Origin: Hyphomicrobiaceae bacterium
GTDB taxonomy: Bacteria; Pseudomonadota; Alphaproteobacteria; Rhizobiales; Hyphomicrobiaceae
Assembly (NCBI GenBank): GCA_008933705.1
Contig: WBUN01000003.1
Location: 1-64,000, forward strand
DNA length: 64,000 bases
Direction: 5' to 3'
Under the pieces are notes generated by a model. It saw nothing but the letters and a program-made list of their open reading frames with translations, made no database searches and was not told the origin of the DNA. The position numbers and the translations under genes were made by a program. Shown here one piece after another: positions 9,528 through 20,223 of the stretch. The stretch's first letter is position 1. Each line of letters starts with the position of its first letter.

Positions 9528-9674
9528 CTACAGCGGCCGGTTCATGACATTGCCGCCAAGCCGAACCAGCGTGGCGACATAGAACAGAATTACCAACGCG
9601 CCCAGAGCCAGCCCTATGGCAATCGACCTCATCCTGCGCCGTCGCGCCTGCTCACGTTCCTCTTCGCTCTCCAC
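9528..9674 (-). CDS. Small single-pass membrane protein of the cox cluster (CoxF-like)
   Basis: A 48-residue reading frame starting with GTG at 9674, preceded by a strong ribosome site (AGGAGG, spacing about 10) and ending in TAG at 9528. The product starts with a charged head (ESEEEREQARRRR), then has one hydrophobic segment (about residues 17-36) and ends in NVMNRPL. Position between ctaB and ctaG, size and topology match the small CoxF-type protein often found here in alphaproteobacteria. Function is unproven; a role in oxidase assembly is inferred from context only. It is easily missed because of its length. Confidence 0.8.
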   Translation of the reverse strand: MESEEEREQARRRRMRSIAIGLALGALVILFYVATLVRLGGNVMNRPL

Positions 9675-9693
9675 CTGCGGGCCTCCTCCTGGT

Positions 9694-10626
9694 TCAGGCC
9701 GCCAATCGTGCGATGCCTCGCTCGACGAGTAGCACGGCGAACAGCAGGAACAGGTAAAGGATCGAGTAGGTGAAGAGTTGCTTGGCGGCGCGATCCGCCT
9801 CGCGGCCCTCGCGCTTGCGGTAGACGCCGGCGGCCAGCATCACGAACACGCTGCCGAGCGCGACTGAGGTGACGGCATAGAGCGAACCGCCGAGACCCAT
9901 GAATGCCGGCATAGTCGCCAGGGGCGCCAGCAATGCCGAGTAGATCAGGATCTGCTTGCGCGTCTCATTGGCGCCCGCCACGACCGGAAGCATTGGCACT
10001 CCGGCACGCGCGTAGTCCCGCGCGCGGTAAAGCGAGAGCGCCCAGAAATGCGGCGGGGTCCACATGAAGATGATGAGAAACAGCACGATGCTGCCGAGGC
10101 CGACCGACCCCGTCTCGGCTGCCCAGCCGATCATCGGAGGGAATGCGCCGGCCGCGCCGCCGATGACGATGTTCTGCGGCGTGCGCCGCTTCAGCCACAT
10201 CGTGTAGACGAAGACATAGAAGGCGATGGTGAGGGCCAGCAGCGCCCCGGCGACCCAGTTGACCAGCAGTCCCAGCGTCACGACGGAGCCGACGGCGAGC
10301 ACGACGCCGAACGTGAGCGCCTCATCGGGCGCAATGCGGCCCCGGGGGATCGGGCGGCTCGCCGTGCGCTGCATGTGCGCATCGATGTCGGCGTCATACC
10401 ACATGTTAAGCGCGCCGGAGGCACCGGCACCAACGGCAATGCAGATCAGCGCAATGATCGCCAGAACCGGATGCAACTGGCCGGGGGCAAGCACCATGCC
10501 GACGAACGCGGTGAACACGACGAGAGACATAACGCGCGGCTTCATCAGGGCGACGAAGTCGCCAACGCTTCCGCCGGCGGCTTGTGCCGGTCGCAGCGCG
10601 CTTGCCTGGAAGCCTAGGTCAGCCAT
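9694..10626 (-). CDS. ctaB: Protoheme IX farnesyltransferase (heme O synthase)
   Basis: Converts heme b to heme O, the precursor of heme A for the aa3 oxidase, in the inner membrane (also named cyoE). The 310-residue protein belongs to the UbiA prenyltransferase family: '[15 protein letters not shown]' at the N-terminus, the Asp-rich prenyl-diphosphate site '[19 protein letters not shown]', the second polar motif in '[16 protein letters not shown]', and about eight membrane segments. It lies 28 bases downstream of coxA, consistent with one operon. Confidence 0.96.
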   Translation of the reverse strand: MADLGFQASALRPAQAAGGSVGDFVALMKPRVMSLVVFTAFVGMVLAPGQLHPVLAIIALICIAVGAGASGALNMWYDADIDAHMQRTASRPIPRGRIAPDEALTFGVVLAVGSVVTLGLLVNWVAGALLALTIAFYVFVYTMWLKRRTPQNIVIGGAAGAFPPMIGWAAETGSVGLGSIVLFLIIFMWTPPHFWALSLYRARDYARAGVPMLPVVAGANETRKQILIYSALLAPLATMPAFMGLGGSLYAVTSVALGSVFVMLAAGVYRKREGREADRAAKQLFTYSILYLFLLFAVLLVERGIARLAA

Positions 10627-10654
10627 GTCGTCGTGCGCTCAAGCCGCGCGCCAC

Positions 10655-12349
<1,695 letters not shown>

Positions 12350-13261
12350 CTACTTCACCGGCCGGTTGTCTGCGACCTTGCTCTGCCCGGTCAGATCGAG
12401 CGCGGCCTTGCGGATGATTTCCTTGGCCTTCCTCCTGTCCCTCGCCTTCAGCGCCGCCGCCCAGTCATTGAAGACCTGCTCTTTGACGACGCGAATGGAG
12501 ATGGGCATGAAAGCGTGATCCTTGCCGCATAGCTCCGAACACTGCCCGAAATAGATGCCCTCCTTCTTGGCCTGGAACCAAGTCGCGGTGATGCGGCCAG
12601 GCACTGCGTCCACCTTGGATCCGAACGAGGGCACCGTCCAATTGTGGATGACGTCCGTCGACGTTACGAGCACATGTACCACCTTGCCCACGGGCACCAG
12701 CACCTCGTTGTCCACGGCGAGATTGCGCGGCACCTGCTCCGGCGGCATGCCGGCTTTGATGGCCGCCTCACGCTCGTCGTCCTGCAGCATCACCGAATCG
12801 ACGCTTATGCCCTGGTCGGGAAACTCGTGCGTCCAGTTCCAGGCGTGACCGACGGCCTTGATGGTCAGGCCCGGCGGCGGGAACGTGTATTGAGCGTAGA
12901 GCAGCTTGAACGACGGGATTGCGATCGCGACCAGGATCAGCACCGGGACCACGGTCCACACCACCTCGATCAGGGTATTGTGCGTGGTCTTCGACGGCAC
13001 CGGATTGCGCTTCTCGCTGAAGCGCCACATGACGTAGATCAACAGCAGCAGCACGAACGCCGTGATGGCGACGATGATGGCGTTCACATAGTCATGGAAC
13101 GCATGAATTTGCTCGGCGATCGGCGTCACCGCATCCTGGAAGCCGATCTGCTTCGGCGAAGGCTGTCCCGAGCCTGCCGTCGCCGGAAGGGCGAGCGGAC
13201 CCATGCTCAAGCCGGCAAGGAGCCAGATAGGCATCCTGTTGCTCAGGCTCCTGGTGACCAT
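12350..13261 (-). CDS. coxB: Cytochrome c oxidase subunit II
   Basis: Carries the CuA centre that takes electrons from cytochrome c. The 303-residue protein has a signal sequence (residues 1 to about 28), two membrane segments and a periplasmic cupredoxin domain. CuA ligands are visible in 'DVIHNWTVPSFG' and 'QCSELCGKDHAFMPI' (C-x3-C-x3-H-x2-M). The aromatic stretch before the CuA domain reads WNWTHEF instead of the usual WYWxYEY form. Start chosen at ATG 13261 (MVTRSLSNRM), because the open frame further upstream lacks family similarity. It is the first gene of the cox operon. Confidence 0.95.
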   Translation of the reverse strand: MVTRSLSNRMPIWLLAGLSMGPLALPATAGSGQPSPKQIGFQDAVTPIAEQIHAFHDYVNAIIVAITAFVLLLLIYVMWRFSEKRNPVPSKTTHNTLIEVVWTVVPVLILVAIAIPSFKLLYAQYTFPPPGLTIKAVGHAWNWTHEFPDQGISVDSVMLQDDEREAAIKAGMPPEQVPRNLAVDNEVLVPVGKVVHVLVTSTDVIHNWTVPSFGSKVDAVPGRITATWFQAKKEGIYFGQCSELCGKDHAFMPISIRVVKEQVFNDWAAALKARDRRKAKEIIRKAALDLTGQSKVADNRPVK

Positions 13262-13721
13262 TTGTGAGCGCTCCCGATATCTGATGCCCAACACGCCGGA
13301 AGGGCCAAGCCTACCATGGCCCCGGCGGGGCGCCCCCCGGCGCCCCGTGATTCTTACATTACGTTTTGCGAACTGCCCCGACAGACCGATTGCCTTCAAC
13401 CCTTTTTTTGCCCTGGATCAAATCGACCAGGGCCGCGGGCCGATAGTTACCGGTTTTGCCCAGAGTGCCACCAAACACAATGCAAGAAATTGACTCAAGG
13501 GCGCCTCGCTGCGGCATTTCCACGCGCAACATGGCTGTCAACGCCTGGAAAGCACCGCACCGATGCCCGGGCCTCCCGGGTCCCATTTTGGCCGGAATCA
13601 TTGGCAGAGATCAAATCAGCCTGGACCCTCGCTCCACCTTGAGCGATGGTCCGGCTCCTCAGGTCGCTCCACTGGCAGCGTTGGATGGAGCCGCTCAACT
13701 CCATCAACGAAGGGTTCCAGC
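13262..13721. other. 460-base intergenic region between coxB and the IalB-like gene
   Basis: Divergent promoter region for the cox operon (minus) and the IalB-like gene (plus). It holds a strong GC hairpin (13326-13347), a T-run (about 13402-13408) and a 6-bp inverted repeat CCCTGG-N10-CCAGGG (13411-13432). No coding frame with a good ribosome site or recognisable protein was found, and no confident -35/-10 pair or FNR box was seen. Confidence 0.6.
13326..13347 (-). promoter_or_regulatory. Perfect 9-bp GC hairpin upstream of coxB
   Basis: CGGGGCGCC (13326-13334), a four-C loop, then GGCGCCCCG (13339-13347): a perfect stem starting 65 bases upstream of the coxB ATG. No U-run follows it on either strand, so it is not a standard terminator. 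It may be a leader-RNA stem or a protein site; the function is not known. Confidence 0.45.
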
Positions 13722-14282
13722 TTGATCTCTATCTTGCGTCTCGCCAGCACCCTTGTCGGCATGTGCCGTCTGGCTCGCCAGGGCTGGACTGTCGCAGCGC
13801 TGCTCATGCTCGGTGCTCCCCTGTCGCCGGCGCTGAGCCAATTCCAGGCCCCGGACGTGACGGTGAAATCCCAGCACGGCGACTGGCAGGTCGCGTGCAA
13901 GCCCCCACCACCGGGAGCCAAGAACGAGATCTGCGGATTGGTTCAAACGGTCGCTGCCGAGGACGACAACAACATCGTCATCAGTGTGCATTTTCAGAAG
14001 TTTTCCGATGGGAAGCGAGTCATCCGCATCTACACGCCGACGGGGGTCGCGCTGTCGATGGGGCTCGGACTCAACATCGACGACAAGCAGACGTTGCAGA
14101 CCGGCTTCTCGCGTTGTGCGCAATACGGCTGCCTGGCGCAAATCGAGCCCGATGACAAGTTGATCGATCTGATGCGCAACGGAAAAAAGGCTCTGGTCGT
14201 CATCTACCGTACACAAGAAGTTGGCATCGGCATCCCCATCTCGCTCAGCGGCTTCGGGCAGGCGCTCGCGGCGCTGCACTGA
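13722..14282 (+). CDS. IalB family (invasion associated locus B) exported protein
   Basis: A secreted or periplasmic protein of the IalB family; the molecular role is unknown outside Bartonella, where IalB affects erythrocyte invasion. The mature part has the family pattern: 'VKSQHGDWQVACK', paired cysteines (CKPPPPGAKNEIC and CAQYGC) and 'LSGFGQALAAL' at the C-terminus. I prefer the TTG at 13722 because GAAGGG lies seven bases upstream and the resulting N-terminus (MISILRLAST, then a hydrophobic run ending near ALSQ) makes a complete signal peptide. The ATG at 13761 is the alternative but has a poor ribosome site. Confidence 0.8.
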   Translation: MISILRLASTLVGMCRLARQGWTVAALLMLGAPLSPALSQFQAPDVTVKSQHGDWQVACKPPPPGAKNEICGLVQTVAAEDDNNIVISVHFQKFSDGKRVIRIYTPTGVALSMGLGLNIDDKQTLQTGFSRCAQYGCLAQIEPDDKLIDLMRNGKKALVVIYRTQEVGIGIPISLSGFGQALAALH

Positions 14283-14408
14283 TCGCCATTGCGGCGATCG
14301 GATTCGCCCGATCCGAATGCTCCCGGCCAACCCCGCCATTTTGCCACTTTGTCTCCTTAGCAAAGGGAAGACTGGCGGGCGCAGGTGAGCAGAGTTGCGA
14401 CAAGAAGA

Positions 14409-15620
14409 ATGACTGCCGTCAAAGTCACGTCCCCCGAAGCCGACGGCGGGGCTGGTGCTGGTTCCCGCCGCGAGCGGCGGCTGACCGATTTCCATCCCGC
14501 CTACCGTCGATACGTCCGCGACTTGACCTGTTGCTCACCGGCTCTGGAGGATCTGGCCGACAGCTTTCCTGCCATGCTGTTCGCGCTGGCCACCGGCTAC
14601 GGCACGCCCGAGTCGCGCGAACGGGCATTTGGGCGCGTCTGCGACGGTGCACCGTTGCGCGAGGCGGCCGATGCGCTAGGGCTTCCCTGGTGGCTGCGCA
14701 AGCTCCCCCCTCAGGCCTTCACGGCGCCGCTGTCGCCGTTGCCGAACGACCCAGATTTTGCGTTTCGGATATCGAGCCTGGTCCCGCGCGACACGCGGCT
14801 GGCGCCAGAGTGGTTCAACCGCGTCAGCCATGCCTGCGAAGCCTGCGGATCGGAATATGCGCTGTGGCTCGGCCGGCAGCCTGATCTGCACAGCCTTGCG
14901 GACGACCACTTTGCGTTCATGGCTGCCTGGTCCTGGTTCAGCAGCCGTCCCGGTCTCCTCGGGCATCGCTTGTTGCGTCGGCCGTGGAGTGCGGAGATGA
15001 GCCTGAAGCGGGCGCGCGAGGAGCTTTCGGCCTGGCGCGAGCGTCTGCGTCTGATCGAATGGCTCGGACTTGGCATCGAAAGCCCATGGCTTGCCGACGG
15101 CACGGCGTCAGGCTTCGATTTCGTCGCCTTGCGCACCGTGCACGATTTCATTGCCGAGAGCGAGGCACTCGACAACTGCCTCGACCAGTATGCCGACCAA
15201 CTCAACAGCGGCGTCACCGCCGTCTTCTCGATCCGCAAGGGTGCGCGACGCGTCGCTTGCGTCGAGATCGGCTTGCACGAGGAGGAGGCCACCATGCCGA
15301 CCATCGTGCAACTGCGAGGACTGCGCAACCGCCGGGTGCCGCCGGAGATATGGCAGGCCACCTTTGGGTGGCTCGGCGGCCAGCGCCTGGAGCCGCTCTC
15401 GCCGGAGCGGCACGCCCCGGCGCAGGTGCGCCGCATTCAAGCTCGCCGCAAGTTGTGGGGGCCCTATTTGGCGTTCCTGTCGGGCACGCGGCACGAGCAT
15501 CCGTTCCGGCATGTGATTTCCAAACGCTCGGGCGTCCGGCGCACAGTTCGCCGCCGCGCGCCGACGAGGCTGCAGGCCGCGCCGCGGCTCGAGCGCACGA
15601 TGGTGCCCGCACGGCGATAG
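14409..15620 (+). CDS. PcfJ-domain protein
   Basis: A 403-residue protein whose C-terminal half resembles PcfJ-like proteins: 'LDNCLDQYADQLNSGVTAVF' with an invariant-type Cys and Tyr, 'SIRKGARRVACVEIG', then 'QLRGLRNRRVPPEIW'. The N-terminal half (about residues 1-190) is helical and not recognised. PcfJ was named from an enterococcal conjugative plasmid, but chromosomal copies like this have no known function. No transfer genes are nearby. The very C-terminus is Arg-rich. A GTG at 14385 is an alternative start; neither has a strong ribosome site. It stands alone, convergent with hemN. Confidence 0.65.
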   Translation: MTAVKVTSPEADGGAGAGSRRERRLTDFHPAYRRYVRDLTCCSPALEDLADSFPAMLFALATGYGTPESRERAFGRVCDGAPLREAADALGLPWWLRKLPPQAFTAPLSPLPNDPDFAFRISSLVPRDTRLAPEWFNRVSHACEACGSEYALWLGRQPDLHSLADDHFAFMAAWSWFSSRPGLLGHRLLRRPWSAEMSLKRAREELSAWRERLRLIEWLGLGIESPWLADGTASGFDFVALRTVHDFIAESEALDNCLDQYADQLNSGVTAVFSIRKGARRVACVEIGLHEEEATMPTIVQLRGLRNRRVPPEIWQATFGWLGGQRLEPLSPERHAPAQVRRIQARRKLWGPYLAFLSGTRHEHPFRHVISKRSGVRRTVRRRAPTRLQAAPRLERTMVPARR

Positions 15621-15628
15621 TGGCCGGC

Positions 15629-16972
15629 TCAAATGCCGCTGGCGTGCCGCGCGGCCCCTTGGCCGAGATAAGTGTCGAAGGCGGCGCAGAGAGAGCGCAC
15701 GAAGGGACGACCCTTCTCGGTCACGTGAAAGCCGGCTTCGCCATCATCCGCGCTGACAAGACCGTCCGCATCGCGCATGACCAGCGCGCGCGCTTCCGCG
15801 AGCAGCCGCTCGGCCTGAGCCGGAAATTGCGCCAGCAGCTCGCCCGCGGGAAAGGTCAGCTCGCACATCAGACTCTCGATGACGAGCCCACGCGCCTTGT
15901 CTTCCTCCGTCAAGACGCGTCCCCGTGCCGTCGCCAGCCGGCCATCGGTGATGCGACGCTGGTAGTCCGCCGTGACGCTCGCATTCTGCACGTAGCCCTG
16001 CGGCAGGCGGCCGATGGCGGAGGCACCAAGGCCGATCAGGGCGTCGGCACTATCGGTCGTGTAGCCTTGAAAATTGCGGTGCACGGGCCTTGACGCAAGA
16101 GCATCCTGCGGCCGGGCGAAGTGGTCGAGGCCGACACGCCGGTATCCTGCCGCCTGCAGCCGCTCGGCCGCCAGGCTGGCCTGGGCATAGCGCTCGCGCG
16201 GACCGGGCAAAGCCGCATCGTCGATCATGCGCTGATGCGGCAATCGCGATGGCAAATGGGCGTAGCCGAACAGAGCGATGCGATCGGGGGCAAGCGCGAT
16301 GACCTGCTCCAACGTTTCCTCCAAGGTGGCGCAGGACTGGTGCGGAAGGCCGTAGACGAGATCGATATTGATGCCCTCGACACCCCTGGCGCGGAACAGC
16401 TCGATGACCCGTGCGGTCTCCTCGAAGGACTGTTCCCGGTTGATCGCCTTCTGCACCGCCGGCGCGAAGTCCTGCACACCGAAGCTGGCCCTGTTGACGC
16501 CGGCGGCCGCAAAGGCACGCACGCGTTCTTCATCGAGCCCGCGTGGATCGACCTCGACCGCGAACTCGGCACCCGCTGCAAGGTGGAATGTCCCGTGTAT
16601 CGCCGCTGCGAGGCGGCCGATATCAGCGGGAGTGAGAATGCTCGGAGAGCCGCCGCCCCAGTGCACGTGTGCGGCTGCGCGCGATCGCGGCACATGGCGG
16701 GCAACGAGGGCGATCTCGGCAAGGAGGCTTTCGACGTAGGATTTCACCGGCGCGGCGCGGCGCGTCGCCTTGGTGGTGCAGCCGCAGTACCAGCACAGCG
16801 TGTCGCAGAAGGGGACATGTGCATAGATGGAGAGTGCCGCGCCGGAGGGCAGCCGCTCCAGCCAATCGGCATACTGCTCAGGTCCGATGTCGGCGGAGAA
16901 ATGCGGCGCGGTCGGATAGCTCGTGTAACGGGGCACGGGCGCTGCGAAGCGCTCGATGAGATCGAGATCCAA
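15629..16972 (-). CDS. hemN: Oxygen-independent coproporphyrinogen III oxidase
   Basis: A radical SAM enzyme decarboxylating coproporphyrinogen III to protoporphyrinogen IX without oxygen, in heme synthesis. The cluster motif is C56-x3-C60-x2-C63 followed by C65 ('CDTLCWYCGC'), with 'VHWGGGSPSIL', 'EVDPRGLDEERV' and 'NIDLVYGLPHQS' as in HemN. I place the start at TTG 16972 because AGGAGG lies about seven bases upstream and the protein then begins MDLDLIERF, as in homologues; no in-frame ATG precedes it in a suitable place. An FNR/FixK-type box lies upstream at 17051, so expression is probably induced by low oxygen. Confidence 0.94.
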   Translation of the reverse strand: MDLDLIERFAAPVPRYTSYPTAPHFSADIGPEQYADWLERLPSGAALSIYAHVPFCDTLCWYCGCTTKATRRAAPVKSYVESLLAEIALVARHVPRSRAAAHVHWGGGSPSILTPADIGRLAAAIHGTFHLAAGAEFAVEVDPRGLDEERVRAFAAAGVNRASFGVQDFAPAVQKAINREQSFEETARVIELFRARGVEGINIDLVYGLPHQSCATLEETLEQVIALAPDRIALFGYAHLPSRLPHQRMIDDAALPGPRERYAQASLAAERLQAAGYRRVGLDHFARPQDALASRPVHRNFQGYTTDSADALIGLGASAIGRLPQGYVQNASVTADYQRRITDGRLATARGRVLTEEDKARGLVIESLMCELTFPAGELLAQFPAQAERLLAEARALVMRDADGLVSADDGEAGFHVTEKGRPFVRSLCAAFDTYLGQGAARHASGI

Positions 16973-17050
16973 GCGGGTTCCTCCTGCGGCCGCTCTCTTG
17001 CGGCGCACATGTCGACTGCACAATCTGCCGGCAGATCCGCCCTGCGATCA

Positions 17051-17064
17051 TTGACATCAGTCAA
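17051..17064 (-). promoter_or_regulatory. FNR/FixK-type box upstream of hemN
   Basis: TTGAC-ATCA-GTCAA, a perfect palindrome matching the FNR/FixK/Anr pattern TTGAT-N4-ATCAA with one symmetric change per arm. It lies 79 bases before the hemN start codon, a position compatible with activation centred near -41.5. It is just past the end of the amidase gene, so hemN is the natural target. Confidence 0.8.
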
Positions 17065-17092
17065 ATCCCGTCCGCAAAGATGCTCGGGGACC

Positions 17093-18526
17093 TCACATGC
17101 TGGGATGACCGAGGCTCGGCACCGGACGGCGCGTCTCGGCGTGGCCGGCCAGCACCTGCTCCAGCGCATGGGCGATCTCGAGCACCTTGGCGTCCGCCCC
17201 GTTCGGCCCCACCACCTGGATGCCGAACGGCATCCCCAGGTGATCGACGCCGCAGGGCAGCACCGCCGAGCAGGCGAGCGCCATGGTCGGTGCATAGGTG
17301 ATGGCGAGCCACCGCATATAGGTCGGCATCTTCTCGCCGTTGATCTCCTCGACGAACAGCTGTCCGTGCGGGAAGGGGGAAACCGATGCAGCGGGGCAGA
17401 TCAGAACGTCCACGTCCTTGAAGAAGGCAAGGAAGCGCTTGTAGAGCTTGGTCTGCTCGACGTGGGCCGCGCTGACGTCGGCAAGCGAAAGCTTCAGCCC
17501 GCGCTCGGTATTGTCGACGACGTTGCGGTCAAGCAGATCGCGAGCCGTCTCCAGACGCGTACGGTGCGCCGCGACGAAATGGACGCAACGGTGCACCTCG
17601 AAGACTTCGTGCACGCCCGAGAAGTCCGGTGCACGCCGCTGCACCTCGCGAAAGGCAGACCCGAAAAGCCGGGTGCGCGCCTCGAAGACGCCGGCAACTT
17701 GCTTATCGACGGGCGCGCACCCAAGATCAGCAGAGACTGCAACGCGCAGCCGGCCCAAGTCGGCCCCCACGAGCTGAGCGGGAATTCGCGCGTTGTCGCC
17801 GGACGAGAAGGGGTCGCGCTTGTCCTCGCTGATCTGGGCTCGCAGAAGCAGGTGTGCGTCGGCGACCGTGCGGCCCATGGGCCCGGTAACGCCGAACGGG
17901 ATGAGACCGGCGGCGCGGTCGACGCTCGGCACCACGCCGGGCGAGGGCCGGAAGCCAACCACCCCGCAGAAACCCGCCGGCGTCCTCAGGCTCCCGCCGT
18001 AGTCCGATCCGGTCGCAAGGGGCACATGCCCCAGCGCCAGCGACACCGCCGAGCCACCCGAAGAGCCGCCACAGGTCTTGGCAGGATCGAACGGGTTTCC
18101 GGTCGCGCCATACACGCGGTTGGTGGTGTTGGCGCCGGCCCCGAACTCGGGCGTATTGGTCTTGGCCAGAATGACGCCGCCTGCCTTGCGGATGTTGGCA
18201 ACGCTCAGCTCGTCCTCGACCGGCACGTGATCCTTGAATAGCAGCGAGCCCCACGTGGTGCGCAGCCCCTTGGTCGCCTGCAGATCCTTGATGCCGACAG
18301 GCAGCCCGGCAAGCAGTCCCCGACTGGCACCTGCCCGAATGGAGGCTTCGGCGGCCTTGGCATCGCCGCGCGCCTGCTCGACGTCCATGGCGACGACGGC
18401 ATTGACGCGGCTGTTGGTCGCCTCGATGCGCTTGAGGCAGCTCTCGAGCAGCTCGACGGGAGAGAGCTGCCGCTGGCCGATCAGGCGCCGTGCCTCGACG
18501 GCTGACAAATCACAAGCTTCGGTCAT
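17093..18526 (-). CDS. Amidase (amidase signature family)
   Basis: A 477-residue hydrolase of the amidase signature family (GatA, fatty-acid amide hydrolase and related), cleaving a carboxamide bond with a Ser-cisSer-Lys triad. The lysine is in 'PVGIKDL', the cis-Ser region in 'GSDYGGSLRTPAG' and the Ser/Gly-rich signature in 'GGSSGGSAVSLALG'. The position usually occupied by Thr or Ile in GSD[TI]GGS is Tyr here. It is not GatA proper, as no gatB or gatC is adjacent. It follows purH by 20 bases, so it may be read with it, but no metabolic link is evident. Substrate unknown. Confidence 0.85.
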   Translation of the reverse strand: MTEACDLSAVEARRLIGQRQLSPVELLESCLKRIEATNSRVNAVVAMDVEQARGDAKAAEASIRAGASRGLLAGLPVGIKDLQATKGLRTTWGSLLFKDHVPVEDELSVANIRKAGGVILAKTNTPEFGAGANTTNRVYGATGNPFDPAKTCGGSSGGSAVSLALGHVPLATGSDYGGSLRTPAGFCGVVGFRPSPGVVPSVDRAAGLIPFGVTGPMGRTVADAHLLLRAQISEDKRDPFSSGDNARIPAQLVGADLGRLRVAVSADLGCAPVDKQVAGVFEARTRLFGSAFREVQRRAPDFSGVHEVFEVHRCVHFVAAHRTRLETARDLLDRNVVDNTERGLKLSLADVSAAHVEQTKLYKRFLAFFKDVDVLICPAASVSPFPHGQLFVEEINGEKMPTYMRWLAITYAPTMALACSAVLPCGVDHLGMPFGIQVVGPNGADAKVLEIAHALEQVLAGHAETRRPVPSLGHPSM

Positions 18527-18546
18527 GGCATCGCTCCGGGTGGCGG

Positions 18547-20133
18547 CTAATGCCGGAAGTGGCGCACGCCGGTGAACACCATGGCAAGGCCTTTCTCGTC
18601 CGCGGCCTTGATCACCTCGGCGTCGCGCATGCTGCCGCCGGGTTGAATAACGGCGGTGGCGCCGGCTTCAGCAGCAGCGAGGAGGCCATCGGCGAAGGGG
18701 AAGAAGGCATCGGATGCGACCACCGAGCCCTTGGCCAGCGGCTCCGTCCCGCCCGCGGCCTTGGCGGCTTCCAGCGATTTCCAGGCGGCGATGCGGGCAC
18801 TGTCCACGCGGCTCATCTGCCCGGCCCCGATGCCGACCGTGGCGCCGTCCTTGACGTAGACTATGGCGTTCGACTTGACGTGCTTGGCCACCTTGAAAGC
18901 GAACTTGAGGTCGGCGAGTTCCGCCGGTGTCGGCTGGCGCTTCGTCACGACCCTGAGCTCGAGATCGTCGACGACCGCGTTATCGCGCGACTGTACGAGA
19001 AACCCGCCGGCAAGGGAGCGGAAGGTTAGGCCCGGTCCGCGCGGGTCCGGCAAGCCGCCCGTCGTCAGCAGCCGCAGGTTCTTCTTCTCGGCGAAGATCG
19101 CCTTGGCCTCGGCGCTGGCATCGGGCGCGATCACCACCTCCGTAAAGATCCCGGTGATCTCTCGCGCCGTCGCCGCATCGATCGGCCCGTTCAGCGCGAT
19201 GATGCCGCCAAAGGCGCTGGTCGCATCGCAGCGCAGTGCCTTCGTGTATGCTTCCACGAGCGATGCCCCAAGCGCCACGCCGCAGGGATTGGCGTGCTTG
19301 ATAATGGCGACCGCCGGCGATGCGTGGGCATCGAATTCGGCGACCAACTCGAAGGCCGCATCCGTATCGTTGAGGTTGTTGTAGGACAGCTCCTTGCCCT
19401 GATGCTGCACAACGGTCGCGACGCCGGGCCGCCCGACGCCGGACACATAGAAGGCCGCCCACTGATGTGGATTCTCGCCGTAGCGCAGCGGCTGGGCAAG
19501 TTTGCCGCCGACCGCGCGCCAGACCGGTGAGCGCTCGCCGAGCTCGTCGGCGAACCAGCCGCTGATCGCCGCGTCATACGCGGCCGTGCGCGCATAGGCC
19601 TTGGCAGCCAGGGCCTTGCGCAGATCAAGGCTGGTAGCACCACCCCGCTTGACGACTTCAGCCAGCACTCTTGCGTAGTCTTCGGGGTCGACGACGACCG
19701 TCACCGCCGCATGGTTCTTCGCGGCAGCGCGGATCATGGCTGGGCCGCCGATGTCGATGTTCTCGATGCAGTCCTCGTAAGGCGCACGCTTGGCAACCGT
19801 TGCCTCAAAGGGATAGAGATTGACGACCAGCAGGTCGATCGGTGCGATGCCATGCGCCTCGGCCGCCGTTGTGTGCTCGGCATTGCCGCGCACGGCGAGA
19901 AGACCGCCGTGCACCCTGGGGTGCAGGGTCTTGAGGCGCCCGTCCATCATCTCGGGGAACTGGGTGTGCTCGGCAATGTCCTTTACGGCGATGCCGGCCG
20001 CCTGGAGCGCCTTCGCCGTACCCCCCGTTGAGAGAATCTCGATGCCGTGCGTAGCGAGGGCGCGAGCGAAATCGACGACACCCGTCTTGTCGGAAACCGA
20101 GATCAGGGCCCGGCGGATCACCGGATCGGTCAT
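18547..20133 (-). CDS. purH: Bifunctional AICAR formyltransferase/IMP cyclohydrolase
   Basis: Catalyses the last two steps of de novo IMP synthesis in the cytoplasm. The 528-residue protein has the N-terminal IMP cyclohydrolase domain (methylglyoxal-synthase-like fold, '[18 protein letters not shown]' and '[15 protein letters not shown]') and the C-terminal transformylase domain with 'YGENPHQ', 'KHANPCGVA' and 'AFGGIIALN'. Length and motifs are complete. It is preceded by the heparinase-like gene and rsmB, a conserved alphaproteobacterial neighbourhood. Confidence 0.97.
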   Translation of the reverse strand: MTDPVIRRALISVSDKTGVVDFARALATHGIEILSTGGTAKALQAAGIAVKDIAEHTQFPEMMDGRLKTLHPRVHGGLLAVRGNAEHTTAAEAHGIAPIDLLVVNLYPFEATVAKRAPYEDCIENIDIGGPAMIRAAAKNHAAVTVVVDPEDYARVLAEVVKRGGATSLDLRKALAAKAYARTAAYDAAISGWFADELGERSPVWRAVGGKLAQPLRYGENPHQWAAFYVSGVGRPGVATVVQHQGKELSYNNLNDTDAAFELVAEFDAHASPAVAIIKHANPCGVALGASLVEAYTKALRCDATSAFGGIIALNGPIDAATAREITGIFTEVVIAPDASAEAKAIFAEKKNLRLLTTGGLPDPRGPGLTFRSLAGGFLVQSRDNAVVDDLELRVVTKRQPTPAELADLKFAFKVAKHVKSNAIVYVKDGATVGIGAGQMSRVDSARIAAWKSLEAAKAAGGTEPLAKGSVVASDAFFPFADGLLAAAEAGATAVIQPGGSMRDAEVIKAADEKGLAMVFTGVRHFRH

Positions 20134-20223
20134 GGGAGTTGCCTTCGTCTGGAAGTCTACGCGATGAATGCTGCTGGAGCGCCCGTTAGCATGGATCGAA
20201 AGCGAACGACAGCGCGCCTTTTT

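Noticed and set aside
13402-13432. T-run followed by CCCTGG-N10-CCAGGG, considered as a terminator
   Set aside because: The T-run precedes the repeat on the plus strand and becomes an A-run on the minus strand, so it cannot act as an intrinsic terminator in either direction.
14281-14318. Tandem small hairpins right after the IalB-like gene
   Set aside because: GATCGCC/GGCGATC and ATTCG/CGAAT stems are present, but there is no T-run; too weak to call a terminator.
16121-18241. Plus-strand open frame of 706 codons
   Set aside because: Antisense to hemN and the amidase, both of which show full catalytic motifs; low-complexity composition and no family resemblance.
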